This document shows, in pieces, positions 9,495 to 19,579 of a stretch of 64,000 nucleotides of DNA. The notes under the pieces are model-generated. The model made no database searches. It was given only the letters and a program-made list of their open reading frames with translations, and was not told the DNA's origin. Source of the DNA: Flavobacteriaceae bacterium (lineage in GTDB: Bacteria > Bacteroidota > Bacteroidia > Flavobacteriales > Flavobacteriaceae); NCBI GenBank assembly GCA_013373385.1, contig JABXHX010000007.1, positions 186,001 through 250,000 on the forward strand, in the 5' to 3' direction. Every line of letters begins with the position of its first letter. Position 1 is the first letter of the stretch. The position numbers were made by a program, and so were the translations under genes.

Positions 9495-11141
9495 TTACTC
9501 AACTCGTATAATACTTAAATCTGGTTGAAATTCTAACAAGTACAAACCTCTATTCTCTGAAATACCAAAAATGCGTTTGTTATAATCAAACTTACTTTCT
9601 ACTCTATAAGAAATACCATCGCTAAAAGTTCTAGAAAGTTTTTTTCCAGAAGCAAGCCTCATCAGAATATCATAGGTTACATCAAAGCCTCTTGTTGCAT
9701 AATAAGACGGCAAAGCTTTATTCTTCTTTAGGTATTGTTTGTTAAAATTTTTAGCCATCACAGAAGATTCATCTATATACGTATCGGTTACATACACAAA
9801 ACCAAGCTGCGCCAACTTATTGTTGTTAACGTAATCTGACTTTTCAAAACCAAACAATTTCACTGTATAATTTATTTTCTCTTCGGGTTCTTCACCTTCT
9901 TCTGGCTCTTCTGGGTCTGGAAAACTAATCAAACTATTAATTGCATCTGCAGCAACAACATCATTTGTTGTCGCAATAATTACCCAGTTTTCTACTTTGG
10001 TAGTATCTGGTTGCATCATCTTTAAAAAACGTTCTTGAGCAATGTATCCGTAATGCGGAATTATTTCATGTACTACATCAATAGAATCATGTTGTTTTAA
10101 AATATTTGCAATTTGTTTAATCTGTGTGATAGATGCGGTGGTTGAATCCCCTACGACAATAATATTTTGATTGGTATATCTTTTAGTGATATGAGATAGT
10201 AATTTCTCTTTATACAAATGTTTGTCTGGCGCTGTCTTTACAATTTTAGATGATGAAAAAGAAGTCTGAGCTTTAGAAAAAACAGGAAAAATTAATGGCG
10301 CACTAACCACACTTGCTAACTTTTTAGTTTCGTCTGAGTAGATAGAACCAATAATTGCATCTTTATCTTCTAACACCTTGCTTTCTATAATCTCATGAAT
10401 CTTTGTATTTCTTTTTTCTGTATCAAACACAGATAACTCAATTTGCAGACCTTGGTTTCTTAAAGAATCTACTGCCAACTCTGCTCCTAAATAAAAATCT
10501 GTTACAATATTGGCTAAGTTTCTGTCACCATCTTTAAAAACATCACGCACATCAACTGTATCTAATGTTTCAGCTCTAAATGGTAGTAACAAAGCAATTT
10601 TAAGTGGTGTATCATCTGCAATAGTATCTTTATAGATTAGGTCAATTTCTTCTCCGTCTACCCGCTTTTTAATTTTTATGGTAGCTCCTAATTTTAACCC
10701 TTCAGACAACTCTGGGTTAAGCATCAACAACTCTGACTCTAACACATTATAATATCTAGTAATACTATAAAAAGTATCTCCCTTACTTACTTTGTGCAAT
10801 ACATAATCATCAGTAATGGTATCAATTTCTTCTACAGAAATAATGGTATCTTTTTTTACATCAGTACTTTTAATACTATTATTTTTTGAAGTGTTGTCAG
10901 AACTAACAACTAAGTTTTCAGAATTTTTACGCGGAATAAATATTTCTGTATCAGGTTCTGGTCTTCTTCTTACATCTGGATTTAATCGTAGTAAATCCTT
11001 TGTTTTCATCTGTAATTTTTTAGCAATGCTACGCATTGTTTCTCCTTGTTTTACTTTATAAACAATGTATTTTTTTTGCTGTCCGCAAGAAACAGCAATT
11101 GATAAAATAAAAACAATTACTAAAAATTTAAAATGCTTCAT
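9495..11141 (-). CDS. Lipoprotein with two LysM domains and a periplasmic receptor-fold domain
   Basis: 548 residues from the ATG at 11141, which gives the lipoprotein signal MKHFKFLVIVFILSIAVSC. Nine extra residues from an upstream in-frame start would spoil it. Two LysM peptidoglycan-binding modules follow, at about residues 24-68 (KVKQGETMRSIAKKLQ) and 113-158 (KVSKGDTFYSITRYYN). The rest begins ALLLPFRAETLD and resembles type 1 periplasmic-binding/ANF-receptor folds. An acidic Glu/Pro insert lies around residues 410-420. The architecture suggests an envelope protein docked to peptidoglycan that binds a ligand or a synthase, comparable in layout to LpoA-like activators. The gene lies about 75 bp after guaA on the same strand. 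The ligand is unknown. Confidence 0.8.
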   Translation of the reverse strand: MKHFKFLVIVFILSIAVSCGQQKKYIVYKVKQGETMRSIAKKLQMKTKDLLRLNPDVRRRPEPDTEIFIPRKNSENLVVSSDNTSKNNSIKSTDVKKDTIISVEEIDTITDDYVLHKVSKGDTFYSITRYYNVLESELLMLNPELSEGLKLGATIKIKKRVDGEEIDLIYKDTIADDTPLKIALLLPFRAETLDTVDVRDVFKDGDRNLANIVTDFYLGAELAVDSLRNQGLQIELSVFDTEKRNTKIHEIIESKVLEDKDAIIGSIYSDETKKLASVVSAPLIFPVFSKAQTSFSSSKIVKTAPDKHLYKEKLLSHITKRYTNQNIIVVGDSTTASITQIKQIANILKQHDSIDVVHEIIPHYGYIAQERFLKMMQPDTTKVENWVIIATTNDVVAADAINSLISFPDPEEPEEGEEPEEKINYTVKLFGFEKSDYVNNNKLAQLGFVYVTDTYIDESSVMAKNFNKQYLKKNKALPSYYATRGFDVTYDILMRLASGKKLSRTFSDGISYRVESKFDYNKRIFGISENRGLYLLEFQPDLSIIRVE

Positions 11142-11218
11142 ATATTTAATTCCTACCATTAAATTCAAATTAAAACTACCAATTTTTATTATAACAGAAA
11201 TAATAACTACTTAGTATA

Positions 11219-12754
11219 TTATTCCCACTCAATTGTTGCTGGTGGTTTAGAACTGATATCATACACTACTCTATTTACACCTTTTACCTTATTGATGATA
11301 TCGTTAGAAGTTTTTTGTAAAAACTCATACGGTAAATTTACCCAATCTGCCGTCATACCATCTGTACTTTCTACTGCTCTAAGTGCTACAACTTTTTCAT
11401 AAGTTCTTTCATCTCCCATTACTCCAACAGAATTTACAGGCAACAACATTGCTCCGGCTTGCCATACCTTATCGTACAGTTTCCATTCTTTTAGTCCATT
11501 GATAAAAATAGCATCTACTTCTTGTAAAATACGTACTTTTTCTTTGGTAATATCGCCTAAAATACGAATTCCTAATCCTGGTCCAGGAAATGGATGACGA
11601 CCTAACAATTCAGTATCAATACCTAATGTAGCACCTACTCTACGCACCTCATCTTTAAAAATAGCTCTCAGGGGTTCTACAATTTTTAATTTCATAAAGT
11701 CTGGCAAACCACCTACATTATGGTGACTTTTTATGGTTGCTGACGGCCCTCCTGTAGCAGAAACACTTTCAATTACATCAGGATAAATAGTTCCTTGTGC
11801 CAACCACTTTACTTCTTTTAGTTGTGTAGCTTCATCATCAAATACCTCTATAAACACACGACCTATAGCTTTTCTTTTTGCTTCAGGCTCTGTAATCCCT
11901 GCTAAGGCTTCCATAAAACGATCTGTAGCATCTACACCTTTCACATTCAAGCCCATACCTTCGTATTGCTTTAAAACAGCTGTAAACTCATTTTTTCGTA
12001 AAAGTCCATTGTTAACAAAAATACAGTATAGATTTTCACCAATAGCTTTGTGTAACAATACTGCTGCAACGGTGGAATCTACTCCGCCAGACAACCCTAA
12101 GACTACTTTATCATTACCTACCTTTTCTTGTATGGAGGTGACAGTTTCTTCAATAAAAGAATCTGGTGTCCAATCTTGATTAAGCTGCGCAATCTTTACT
12201 AAAAAGTTTTCAAGCAATAAGGTACCATCTGTTGAATGATACACTTCTGGATGAAACTGTATTGCATAAGTTTCTTCGCCTTCTATTTTATACGCTGCAT
12301 TTGCTACATCGTGTGTACTGGCTAATAAAACACCGTTGGTTGGCAATTCTTTAATGGTGTCTGAATGACTCATCCATACTTGGCTACCTACAGAAATTCC
12401 TTGAAAGAATTCTTCTGCTTCTTTGATATAAGATAGCTTAGCTCTACCATACTCTCTTGTGCTCGATTGCCCAACCAATCCGCCAGAAAAATGCGCTAAA
12501 TACTGCGCACCATAACAGACAGCTAATAGCGGCTTTTTACCGCGTATTTCTGACAAGTCTGGATGTAGCACGTCTTCCCCTCTAACAGAATTTGGACTAC
12601 CTGAAAGAATTACAGCTTTGTAGGCTTCTATGTTAGTTGGAATTTTGTTAAATGGATGTATTTCGGAATAAATGTTGAGTTCCCTAACTCTACGTGCAAT
12701 AAGTTGTGTGTATTGCGATCCGAAGTCTAAAATTAATACCTTGTCGTGTTGCAT
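11219..12754 (-). CDS. guaA: GMP synthase (glutamine-hydrolysing)
   Basis: 511 residues from the first ATG at 12754; a TTG two codons upstream overlaps the promoter. The enzyme converts XMP, ATP and glutamine to GMP in purine synthesis. The class I glutamine amidotransferase domain shows the nucleophile Cys in AVCYGAQYL (about residue 80) and the His/Glu pair in QFHPEVYHS. The ATP pyrophosphatase domain carries the P-loop LSGGVDST. The C-terminal dimerisation domain ends in the typical PPATIEWE. Length and motifs are complete. The start lies 3 bp after an exact TAnnTTTG element, which suggests a leaderless or nearly leaderless transcript. Confidence 0.97.
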   Translation of the reverse strand: MQHDKVLILDFGSQYTQLIARRVRELNIYSEIHPFNKIPTNIEAYKAVILSGSPNSVRGEDVLHPDLSEIRGKKPLLAVCYGAQYLAHFSGGLVGQSSTREYGRAKLSYIKEAEEFFQGISVGSQVWMSHSDTIKELPTNGVLLASTHDVANAAYKIEGEETYAIQFHPEVYHSTDGTLLLENFLVKIAQLNQDWTPDSFIEETVTSIQEKVGNDKVVLGLSGGVDSTVAAVLLHKAIGENLYCIFVNNGLLRKNEFTAVLKQYEGMGLNVKGVDATDRFMEALAGITEPEAKRKAIGRVFIEVFDDEATQLKEVKWLAQGTIYPDVIESVSATGGPSATIKSHHNVGGLPDFMKLKIVEPLRAIFKDEVRRVGATLGIDTELLGRHPFPGPGLGIRILGDITKEKVRILQEVDAIFINGLKEWKLYDKVWQAGAMLLPVNSVGVMGDERTYEKVVALRAVESTDGMTADWVNLPYEFLQKTSNDIINKVKGVNRVVYDISSKPPATIEWE

Positions 12755-12757
12755 GTG

Positions 12758-12765
12758 CAAAAATA
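12758..12765 (-). promoter_or_regulatory. -7 element of the guaA promoter, abutting the start codon
   Basis: Reading on the minus strand, TATTTTTG fits TAnnTTTG exactly and is separated from the guaA ATG by only three bases. Transcription would start at or within a few bases of the ATG. No clear TTG stands 19-20 bp upstream. Confidence 0.45.
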
Positions 12766-12828
12766 CTATAAGAATTTAGACTGTGAAATATCTAAATTCA
12801 TTTTTTTAGAAAAAATACTTATTGATTA

Positions 12829-13893
12829 TTAAAACTTGTAGACGATTGCATTGATGTTCATTCCTGCACCTACTGATGCAAAAATAGCAACATCGCCTTC
12901 ACGTACTTCTTGGTTTTCTATTTGTCCTTTTAATACCAAATCTAACAAGGTTGGTATGGTAGCTACAGAGCTATTCCCCAATTTATGAATATTCATAGGC
13001 ATTACATCTTTTGGAGCTTGCTTTTTAAACAGTCTATAAAAACGTTTAATAATAGCCTCATCCATTTTTTCATTTGCTTGATGGATAAATATTTTCTTTA
13101 CGTCCTCAATAGAAACTCCGCTTTTTTCTAAAGCGGTTTTCATTGCTAACGGAACATTATTTAAAGCAAACTCATAGATTTTTCTTCCTAACATTTTAAT
13201 ATACTTCTCTTCAGGATTTGCTTTACTATCAAATGATTTTCCGAAGAATAAATAGTTTGCTTCTTCTTTGGCAAATGTTTGGGTAGCATGACTTAAAATT
13301 CCTGTTGAATTATTATCTGTTGCTTCAACAATACACGCACCTGCACCGTCGCTAAAAATCATAGAATCTCTATCTGTTTTATCAACAACTCTAGATAGAG
13401 TTTCAGCACCTATAACTAGGGCTTTTTTAGCAATACCTGCTTTTATAAATGCTTGTGCTTGGATAACTCCTTCTACCCAACCTGGACAGCCAAACAAAAT
13501 ATCGTACGCAACACAATTTGGATTTTCTATTTGTAATTTGTGCTTTACTCGTGTAGCCAGACTTGGCAAGATATCACTTTGTCCTGCTGGTCTATATACA
13601 TCTCCAAAATTATGAGCTAAAATGATATAATCTAATTCTTCTGGGTCTACTCCCGAGGTTTCGATTGCTTTTTGTGAAGCGAAAAAAGCCAAATCAGAAG
13701 TTAGGTATTGCTTTGCAGCATAGCGTCTCTCTTCAATTCCAGTTATGGTTTTAAATTTTTCTATAATAACTTCGTTAGACACTTCAAAATCTGAGCCATC
13801 TTCATTTAAGAACTGGTGCTCTAAAAATTTCGTATTTTCTTGAATTATTTTTGGAATATAACAACCTGTTCCTGTAATTTTAGCATTACTCAT
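12829..13893 (-). CDS. 3-oxoacyl-ACP synthase III-like enzyme (KAS III)
   Basis: 354 residues, somewhat longer than typical FabH (about 320). The thiolase-fold catalytic triad is visible: Cys136 in FGCPGWVEG, His in IHQANEKM and Asn in KLGNSSVATIP. The GAGMNINAIVYKF end is also typical. Such enzymes condense an acyl-CoA with malonyl-ACP. FabH paralogues of this length in Bacteroidetes are often additional ketoacyl synthases, so it may not be the main initiator of fatty acid synthesis. It is the last gene of a likely run porU-porV-cdd-trHb-KAS III, or has its own weak promoter in the 49-bp gap upstream. Its substrate cannot be read from sequence. Confidence 0.88.
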   Translation of the reverse strand: MSNAKITGTGCYIPKIIQENTKFLEHQFLNEDGSDFEVSNEVIIEKFKTITGIEERRYAAKQYLTSDLAFFASQKAIETSGVDPEELDYIILAHNFGDVYRPAGQSDILPSLATRVKHKLQIENPNCVAYDILFGCPGWVEGVIQAQAFIKAGIAKKALVIGAETLSRVVDKTDRDSMIFSDGAGACIVEATDNNSTGILSHATQTFAKEEANYLFFGKSFDSKANPEEKYIKMLGRKIYEFALNNVPLAMKTALEKSGVSIEDVKKIFIHQANEKMDEAIIKRFYRLFKKQAPKDVMPMNIHKLGNSSVATIPTLLDLVLKGQIENQEVREGDVAIFASVGAGMNINAIVYKF

Positions 13894-13942
13894 GTTACTT
13901 TTAGTTTTGCTTAGATTTGTAAAATTACTGCTTTTTAAACGA

Positions 13943-14326
13943 TTAGCTATACAGTTTCATTTTTACTTGCATTACCATAGCAATAGACCTTGCTCTGTCT
14001 TTCATATTTTGTGCATTCTGCCCTATAAAAAAGGTATCTATTGTTGATACTAAATACTGTAACCATTTATCAAAATGTTCTTTTTTAAAGGGTATTTTTT
14101 TATCAAAATCTAAATGCTTTTGCAACACATTGGTGCTGTAAGTGTTTGTATAAAGTAATATATCTGACCAAAAATCTGAAATAATACCAATATGGTGCTC
14201 TAGTTGATTTTTTGCTACAATATCTTTAAAAAAAGGAAACATTTCTTTGTCTGAGATGAGCTTTTTATAAAATGCTGTAATTATAAAATGGATGTCGGAT
14301 CTAGTAGTAATCTCTTTTTTCATCAC
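13943..14326 (-). CDS. Group III truncated haemoglobin
   Basis: 127 residues, the size of a truncated (2-over-2) globin. The pattern ITAFYKKLISDKEMFPFF at the N-terminus, ISDFWSDILL in the middle, and His in KKEHFDKWLQYL (likely proximal F8) match the group III family. Such proteins bind haem and gaseous ligands, but the function of group III members is little known. The start ATG overlaps the cdd stop by 4 bp, a sign of translational coupling with cytidine deaminase. The 127-residue length is complete for the family. Confidence 0.85.
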   Translation of the reverse strand: MMKKEITTRSDIHFIITAFYKKLISDKEMFPFFKDIVAKNQLEHHIGIISDFWSDILLYTNTYSTNVLQKHLDFDKKIPFKKEHFDKWLQYLVSTIDTFFIGQNAQNMKDRARSIAMVMQVKMKLYS

Positions 14327-14805
14327 AGGTAAGTGCTATCAAACGAAAAAGGTAAAAGCGATAATAGTGAATCGGTTTTTACAACTTTTCCTATTTCTCC
14401 CATAAAATAGATTTCTATAGGTTCTTTTTGATTGATTTCATATTCAGATAAGGTTTGTCTACAGGCACCACAAGGGCCTACCGGTCTGTCTACTTTGGTT
14501 TGCGACGAACTTGCAGTAATTGCCAATTGCTTTACTTTTACACCCGGATATTCTGAAGCAGCTTTCCAAATAGCAACCCTCTCAGCACACATCCCAGAAG
14601 GATATGCAGCACTTTCTTGATTATTTCCTAAAACAACTTGATTGTTTTCTAGCAGCAGAGCTGCACCTACATTAAATTTTGAATACGGTGCATAGGCATT
14701 AGCACGAGCCTCAATTGCCTTGTGCATTAATCCTTGTACCTTAGTAGGTAACTCAGATATACTTTCATACACAGTTGCAGCAGCTACAACGTCTATTTTC
14801 TTCAT
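14323..14805 (-). CDS. cdd: Cytidine deaminase
   Basis: 160 residues. The zinc-dependent deaminase signature is complete: Cys-Ala-Glu in CAERVAIWKA, with the catalytic Glu, and the PCGACRQTL motif supplying two further Cys ligands. It deaminates cytidine and deoxycytidine in pyrimidine salvage. It starts 31 bp after porV with no terminator between, an order (porU-porV-cdd) that recurs in Flavobacteriia. Its stop codon overlaps the start of the truncated haemoglobin gene. Confidence 0.95.
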   Translation of the reverse strand: MKKIDVVAAATVYESISELPTKVQGLMHKAIEARANAYAPYSKFNVGAALLLENNQVVLGNNQESAAYPSGMCAERVAIWKAASEYPGVKVKQLAITASSSQTKVDRPVGPCGACRQTLSEYEINQKEPIEIYFMGEIGKVVKTDSLLSLLPFSFDSTYL

Positions 14806-14835
14806 AAAAATGATTCTTGTGTATAGGCGAAGATA

Positions 14836-15951
14836 CTAATAATCTTCATAAATTTCTCCTAAATCAAATGATAATGAAAAACGCAAAGTGTTTTCTAGCG
14901 GATGATTGACATCTGATGCATTCATTAAATACGATAAATCCAACGAAAAAGACCTTGCTTTAAAGCCACCACCCATGGTAAAGTACTGTCTGTTACCTTT
15001 ATCTTCGCTCTCGTGATAATATCCAGCACGTAATGCAAATGCTTGGTTGTATAAATACTCAGCTCCTAATGCATAAGTGAATTCTTTGATTTCCTCTTTA
15101 AATCCGCCAGGTGCATCCCCAAAAGAGCTAAACATTCCAGAAATCCAACCTTTATTTTTATCTGACCCATCTGTTTGTGGAGTTGGCACTAGTAATTTTG
15201 TAGTTTCTAGATTAAGACCAATAATATTGTATTCATCTAAAATAAAATCAAATCCACCTCCTAATTTTAAATTAGTCGGAATAAAATCTTCGCTATTTGA
15301 TGAGTACGAAACTTTAGGTCCAATATTGGCAATATTGAATCCTAAACGGTAACGCCCGTTAAAGGTTCCGTAATTTTCTTCTGACGAACGGTAGTATCCA
15401 GAAACGTCAACTGAGAATGTGTTCACGGCTTCTATATCAGGGTTTTGTACATTTAATTTATAATTAGAATGGATATAACTCAATCCTACTCCCATAGAAA
15501 ATGTTTCACTTAATTTTAACGCGTATACACCTTTTAATTCTAATTCATTTGGGTTTTCTTCACCAACTTTTGTACCACCTCCATCAGTAAGTTCTACGTT
15601 TCCTAAAGAAAAATATTTAAAATCTACTGCCCAAGATGCATTCTCTTTAAATCTGTTTACATACGACAATCCTCCTACAAAAATATCATCTACCAAATTA
15701 CGCAACCACGGTGTATATTTAAATCCAATACTTATTTGGTTTTGATTAAAAGCAATTTTAGACGGATTGTGAAATACAGAAAACGCATCTGAAGATGTGG
15801 CTACTCCCATATCAGCCATCCCACCTGCTCTTGCGTCTGGGGTAATTAATAAAAAAGGTGCTGCTGTAGTAATTGGGTTATTTTGACTTTGCATGGTTTG
15901 ATTTGCAAAAAGACAGAATACTACCCCTAATAGTAATGTACTTTTTTTCAT
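14836..15951 (-). CDS. porV: Type IX secretion system outer-membrane protein PorV
   Basis: 371 residues. The signal peptide MKKSTLLLGVVFCLFANQ is followed by a 14-strand-type barrel of the FadL superfamily. The conserved opening APFLLITPDARAGGMADMGV with SDAFSVFHNPSKIAF is diagnostic for PorV/LptO. PorV collects cargo from the SprA translocon and delivers it to the attachment complex, where PorU removes the C-terminal signal. The gene follows porU by 38 bp in the same orientation, and gldJ lies on the other side of porU. The sequence looks intact. Confidence 0.94.
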   Translation of the reverse strand: MKKSTLLLGVVFCLFANQTMQSQNNPITTAAPFLLITPDARAGGMADMGVATSSDAFSVFHNPSKIAFNQNQISIGFKYTPWLRNLVDDIFVGGLSYVNRFKENASWAVDFKYFSLGNVELTDGGGTKVGEENPNELELKGVYALKLSETFSMGVGLSYIHSNYKLNVQNPDIEAVNTFSVDVSGYYRSSEENYGTFNGRYRLGFNIANIGPKVSYSSNSEDFIPTNLKLGGGFDFILDEYNIIGLNLETTKLLVPTPQTDGSDKNKGWISGMFSSFGDAPGGFKEEIKEFTYALGAEYLYNQAFALRAGYYHESEDKGNRQYFTMGGGFKARSFSLDLSYLMNASDVNHPLENTLRFSLSFDLGEIYEDY

Positions 15952-15989
15952 TCTTTAGTTTTTACGTTGGTTCAATCAAAATTCAATGA

Positions 15990-18900
15990 CTAAAGTATCA
16001 CTAATTTTTCATACTTTTCTGAATATTGATTACTTATAGTTGATTTTACTTTTAATTTATATATGTATACTCCTTTTCCAATTTTATTTCCGAAATCATC
16101 TAAACCATTCCACTTAATATTTCTAGACAAATTTCCTGTGGTTTGTACAGTTTGATTTATGGTTTTTATAATTTTACCAGACACTGTAAATATTTGTACT
16201 TGCACCTCTAACGGCTCATTGGGTTTGTTATGATTAAACCAAAACTCTGTATAATTTACAAATGGGTTTGGGTAATTTAACACATTATCTAACACAATAC
16301 TGCTATCACTAACAACCACAAAATTCAACGAAGTTTCGGAAGAATTATTATATGTATCCCACGCTTTTATTTTAATAGTATGTTTTCCTACCGATAAGTT
16401 TCTTAATTGATACACTACTTTTCCTTTGGTAAAATCATTAAGTTCAGTTTCATAATAATCATTTAATATGATAGGATTTGCTTGATCACCGTCTAAGACT
16501 GCAACAATATCATGATCTATGGATGTAATGGATGTATTAATCCCACTGATGTCTGCTAGCTTAATAATTAAATTTGGCGATGCATTAGTGTTCCCTCCAT
16601 CAATAAACGATTCATCATTCATAAAAGCATTTACTTCTGGACCTGTAGTATCTTCAACTGCATTCGGATTGATACCCCCAACTACTACATCAAAATTTGC
16701 ACCTGATTTATCTTCTTTTTGATTGGTTGCATAAAAACTCAACTTCCCTTTTCCATAGGCAATTTTAATATCTTTTGGCACAATAAAATCAAATTTAAAT
16801 GATCCGTTAGTGATGGTCGATTTCCCCCTAAAAAGCTTACTTTCTCTAGCATCGAATTTCATTGTAATTCCAAAATTGTTGTTGTCAAGGGTCGTTTTTT
16901 CTATAGGCTTATCAAAAATTGTGGTAGCCAACGTACCATTAAAATTGGTTAGTGGCTGATTTACATTATTGGTTACGATACCTTCAAAACTTACTTTAGA
17001 TAGTGCCTTGAGTGTGTCTATTTTTTGTGTGATTGCCACACCATTCATCTTTGTAATTTGAATATTGGGTTTTGGAATGGCCAATTTCATCGCAGGATCT
17101 CCTAAGAAGTAAATAAAGAATTTTTGAAAACTAGAAAATCCATTTTTTGCTACCATTAATGTTTCTGCAATGGTGTAATCTTCGCTCTTAAACTCTAATA
17201 AAATTTTAATTAATCGCTCGTTAAAATTTTGTCCTGTAGAAATAAACACTTCTCTTGTTGTAGTGATTAAACTTACTGCACCACCATTTTTATTCCAAAA
17301 TAACTGCTCTCCTCCGGTAGTTCTCAACGGATTATCAAACCTAGAAAACTCACAAGTAACGGTAATAAATAATGGCAATGTTTTAGGGTTGTTAAAACCT
17401 TGTATTTGCGGAATGTCTAAAATTCTTTCTTTGGCAAACCCATCTTCGCCACCATGTCCAAAATAGTCAAAAACCAACGTTCCTTTTTCTATGGCATTGG
17501 TAATTGCTGTATTCACCTGCGGATAACGCTCGCCACCAGAAGATGTTTCTTGTTTATACGCATCAATATAAATTTTGTTGATATTAAAAATAGGTTTGTA
17601 TTTTGTAATTGAATCCGCAATTCGTTCCATACCGCTTTGTAGATCACCTTCACCATTTGCATCAATATCGTCTGCTAAAAGTGTTATGGTGTTACGCCAA
17701 TCTCCAAAAGCATTTGTGTTGTAATAACTTAAAATCTTATCGACAACTTCTGTTGCTTGTTGTAAGGTACTTACAGGGATTCTACCTGTTGCTACATCTA
17801 TGGTAGCTGATGTATCCATCGTACCTTCATTTGCATCGAGCATAACAAAATAATCGTCTGTGACATAAGAAGTTGCCAAATTAAAACTCTCTAAAGATTG
17901 GTACACTGGAACAATATTAGTGTTATTGGTAATTCTATCTTTATAATCGTACGAAGCATCACCAAAAAAACAAACGTACTTTAATTTGGTTGCACTACTT
18001 GAATTAGTGCTGTACACATGCTTGATAAAATCTCTAATCGCGGTTATATCTGGAGTACCAGAACCAAATTCGTTGTAAATTTCTGATAACTTTATCACTT
18101 TTGTAGTTAAGCCAGAATTCTTTTGATGATAATCTGCAATTCTTTGTGCTTGAGAAATAAAATCGTTTGTCGTTATAATTAAATAATTAATGTCTTTTAC
18201 TCCGTGTAAATTCTGATTTTTTATTTGTGCACTTGTAGTGGTAGTTGGTGTAAAATAATCGCTATCATTTAATACTATATATTCTCTTAATTCATTTCCC
18301 GTAGCTTTAAAAGTAAAGTCGCTTCCCCCAGAAGTATTTGCAATAGTTGTAGGGTTGATTGGGTCTGTTACATCCCACAAATGCGAAACATTTGTAACAT
18401 TATTTAGTTGATATGCCACCACTCCGTTGTGTTTTGCTGCTTCAAAACTTCTAAATGAAAACTGCCCCCCATCTGCAATGAGTTTCTTTTTACCAACAAT
18501 TTCTATATAATCTAAATAGGCTTTAGCACTTGGATTACCATTATTGTTATACTTAATTACTACAGTTATCTTTGAGGTGTTACTCGTAGCGGTAGCACTG
18601 CTAAAGTTATGTTGCCCCAATGTTAACGACCCACTAGTAGTACTTGCATAATTAATTTTAAACGGATTTGCACCATTGATGGTAATATCCATAGTAGATG
18701 GCAAAGCTGAAATAGCTGCTCCTCTTACCTTAATTTTTAGTGGAACATTGGTGTCTATATTATTAAAGTCAAACGAAAAATTTTGCGTACTTTCCACGCT
18801 AAGATCCTCTCCAAACCACTGTGTCCCTATCGCAAATAAATTTCTTGTTTCTTTTTCGTAAAAGTAAAAATCGTCAAAATTAGTAATGGTTTTTGTCGCT

Positions 18901-19382
18901 GGTGTAGTAATTGGCGTTGCTGACTGAATTCTTTTTCCAACGCCATTGTCTATGGTTAAAAAATAGTACGCTTTATCCGAAAAAATATGTTGCCGATGAC
19001 TAGCTGTTTCTTGTTTTACATCTAAAATCCAATCATGAGGTCCTTTTGCATAAAACAACACATAATCATTTGCATTAAAAATACCATCGTCTTCACCTGC
19101 TACAAAAATGGCATTCTCTTGCAAATCATCATACCTAGCATCGCTGTTTTTTTGAGGTAACATGGCACCTCCGTTTCCAAAAATTCGAATGTTTTTAGGA
19201 TTTACATTTGAAGTATTGACTCCCAATTTTTGCAAAAAAGCAGCATCTAATTTAAATACCCCTGTGGTATCTACAGAAAACTTGTACCAAGTACCTTTAG
19301 ACAGTACAGAGTTGTTAGTTTGCGCATACGCAAAGGCTCCAAAAAAAAGAAGAGAGATATATGTTAAAAATTTATTTTTCAT
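15990..19382 (-). CDS. porU: Type IX secretion system sortase PorU
   Basis: 1130 residues from the ATG at 19382, which yields the signal peptide MKNKFLTYISLLFFGAFAYAQ. A farther upstream in-frame start falls inside the promoter and is rejected. A gingipain-like C25 peptidase domain occupies about residues 410-790. It carries His643 in DYFGHGGEDGF and Cys677 in FITVTCEFSRF, the expected catalytic dyad. The C-terminal Ig-like domain (YPNPF, then a GVYIYKLKV segment) is typical. PorU cleaves the C-terminal sorting signal of T9SS cargo and attaches the product to the cell surface. It is predicted to be cotranscribed with porV. Confidence 0.94.
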   Translation of the reverse strand: MKNKFLTYISLLFFGAFAYAQTNNSVLSKGTWYKFSVDTTGVFKLDAAFLQKLGVNTSNVNPKNIRIFGNGGAMLPQKNSDARYDDLQENAIFVAGEDDGIFNANDYVLFYAKGPHDWILDVKQETASHRQHIFSDKAYYFLTIDNGVGKRIQSATPITTPATKTITNFDDFYFYEKETRNLFAIGTQWFGEDLSVESTQNFSFDFNNIDTNVPLKIKVRGAAISALPSTMDITINGANPFKINYASTTSGSLTLGQHNFSSATATSNTSKITVVIKYNNNGNPSAKAYLDYIEIVGKKKLIADGGQFSFRSFEAAKHNGVVAYQLNNVTNVSHLWDVTDPINPTTIANTSGGSDFTFKATGNELREYIVLNDSDYFTPTTTTSAQIKNQNLHGVKDINYLIITTNDFISQAQRIADYHQKNSGLTTKVIKLSEIYNEFGSGTPDITAIRDFIKHVYSTNSSSATKLKYVCFFGDASYDYKDRITNNTNIVPVYQSLESFNLATSYVTDDYFVMLDANEGTMDTSATIDVATGRIPVSTLQQATEVVDKILSYYNTNAFGDWRNTITLLADDIDANGEGDLQSGMERIADSITKYKPIFNINKIYIDAYKQETSSGGERYPQVNTAITNAIEKGTLVFDYFGHGGEDGFAKERILDIPQIQGFNNPKTLPLFITVTCEFSRFDNPLRTTGGEQLFWNKNGGAVSLITTTREVFISTGQNFNERLIKILLEFKSEDYTIAETLMVAKNGFSSFQKFFIYFLGDPAMKLAIPKPNIQITKMNGVAITQKIDTLKALSKVSFEGIVTNNVNQPLTNFNGTLATTIFDKPIEKTTLDNNNFGITMKFDARESKLFRGKSTITNGSFKFDFIVPKDIKIAYGKGKLSFYATNQKEDKSGANFDVVVGGINPNAVEDTTGPEVNAFMNDESFIDGGNTNASPNLIIKLADISGINTSITSIDHDIVAVLDGDQANPIILNDYYETELNDFTKGKVVYQLRNLSVGKHTIKIKAWDTYNNSSETSLNFVVVSDSSIVLDNVLNYPNPFVNYTEFWFNHNKPNEPLEVQVQIFTVSGKIIKTINQTVQTTGNLSRNIKWNGLDDFGNKIGKGVYIYKLKVKSTISNQYSEKYEKLVIL

Positions 19383-19430
19383 TTCTTTACCCAAAGAACG
19401 CAATATTTTATCTGTTATTTTAAGTAATTG

Positions 19431-19461
19431 CAAGAATACTTATAATAAAGCTAAAAAACAA
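19431..19461 (-). promoter_or_regulatory. Promoter of porU-porV
   Basis: On the minus strand: TTG (19459-19461), a 20-bp spacer, then TATTCTTG (19431-19438), one mismatch from TAnnTTTG. It leaves a 5' leader of about 45 bases before the start at 19382 and supports that start. Confidence 0.6.
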
Positions 19462-19510
19462 TCGTTAGTAATTTGAATAATAAGATAGCCTGTAAAAAAT
19501 GAGATTTAAC

Positions 19511-19540
19511 TTGGTAGAAAAGAGAATTATTGTAAATTGC
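19511..19540 (+). promoter_or_regulatory. Promoter of gldJ
   Basis: TTG (19511-19513), a 19-bp spacer and TAAATTGC (19533-19540), one mismatch from TAnnTTTG, lie about 40 bp before the gldJ start. It is divergent from the porU promoter, about 50 bp apart. Confidence 0.55.
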
Positions 19541-19579
19541 ATGGCTAAAATAACCCTTAAATAAATTGAAATAAGCTAT

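Noticed and set aside
19383..19433. Longer N-terminus of PorU
   Set aside because: The upstream start lies in the -7 element of the predicted promoter and would bury the signal peptide.
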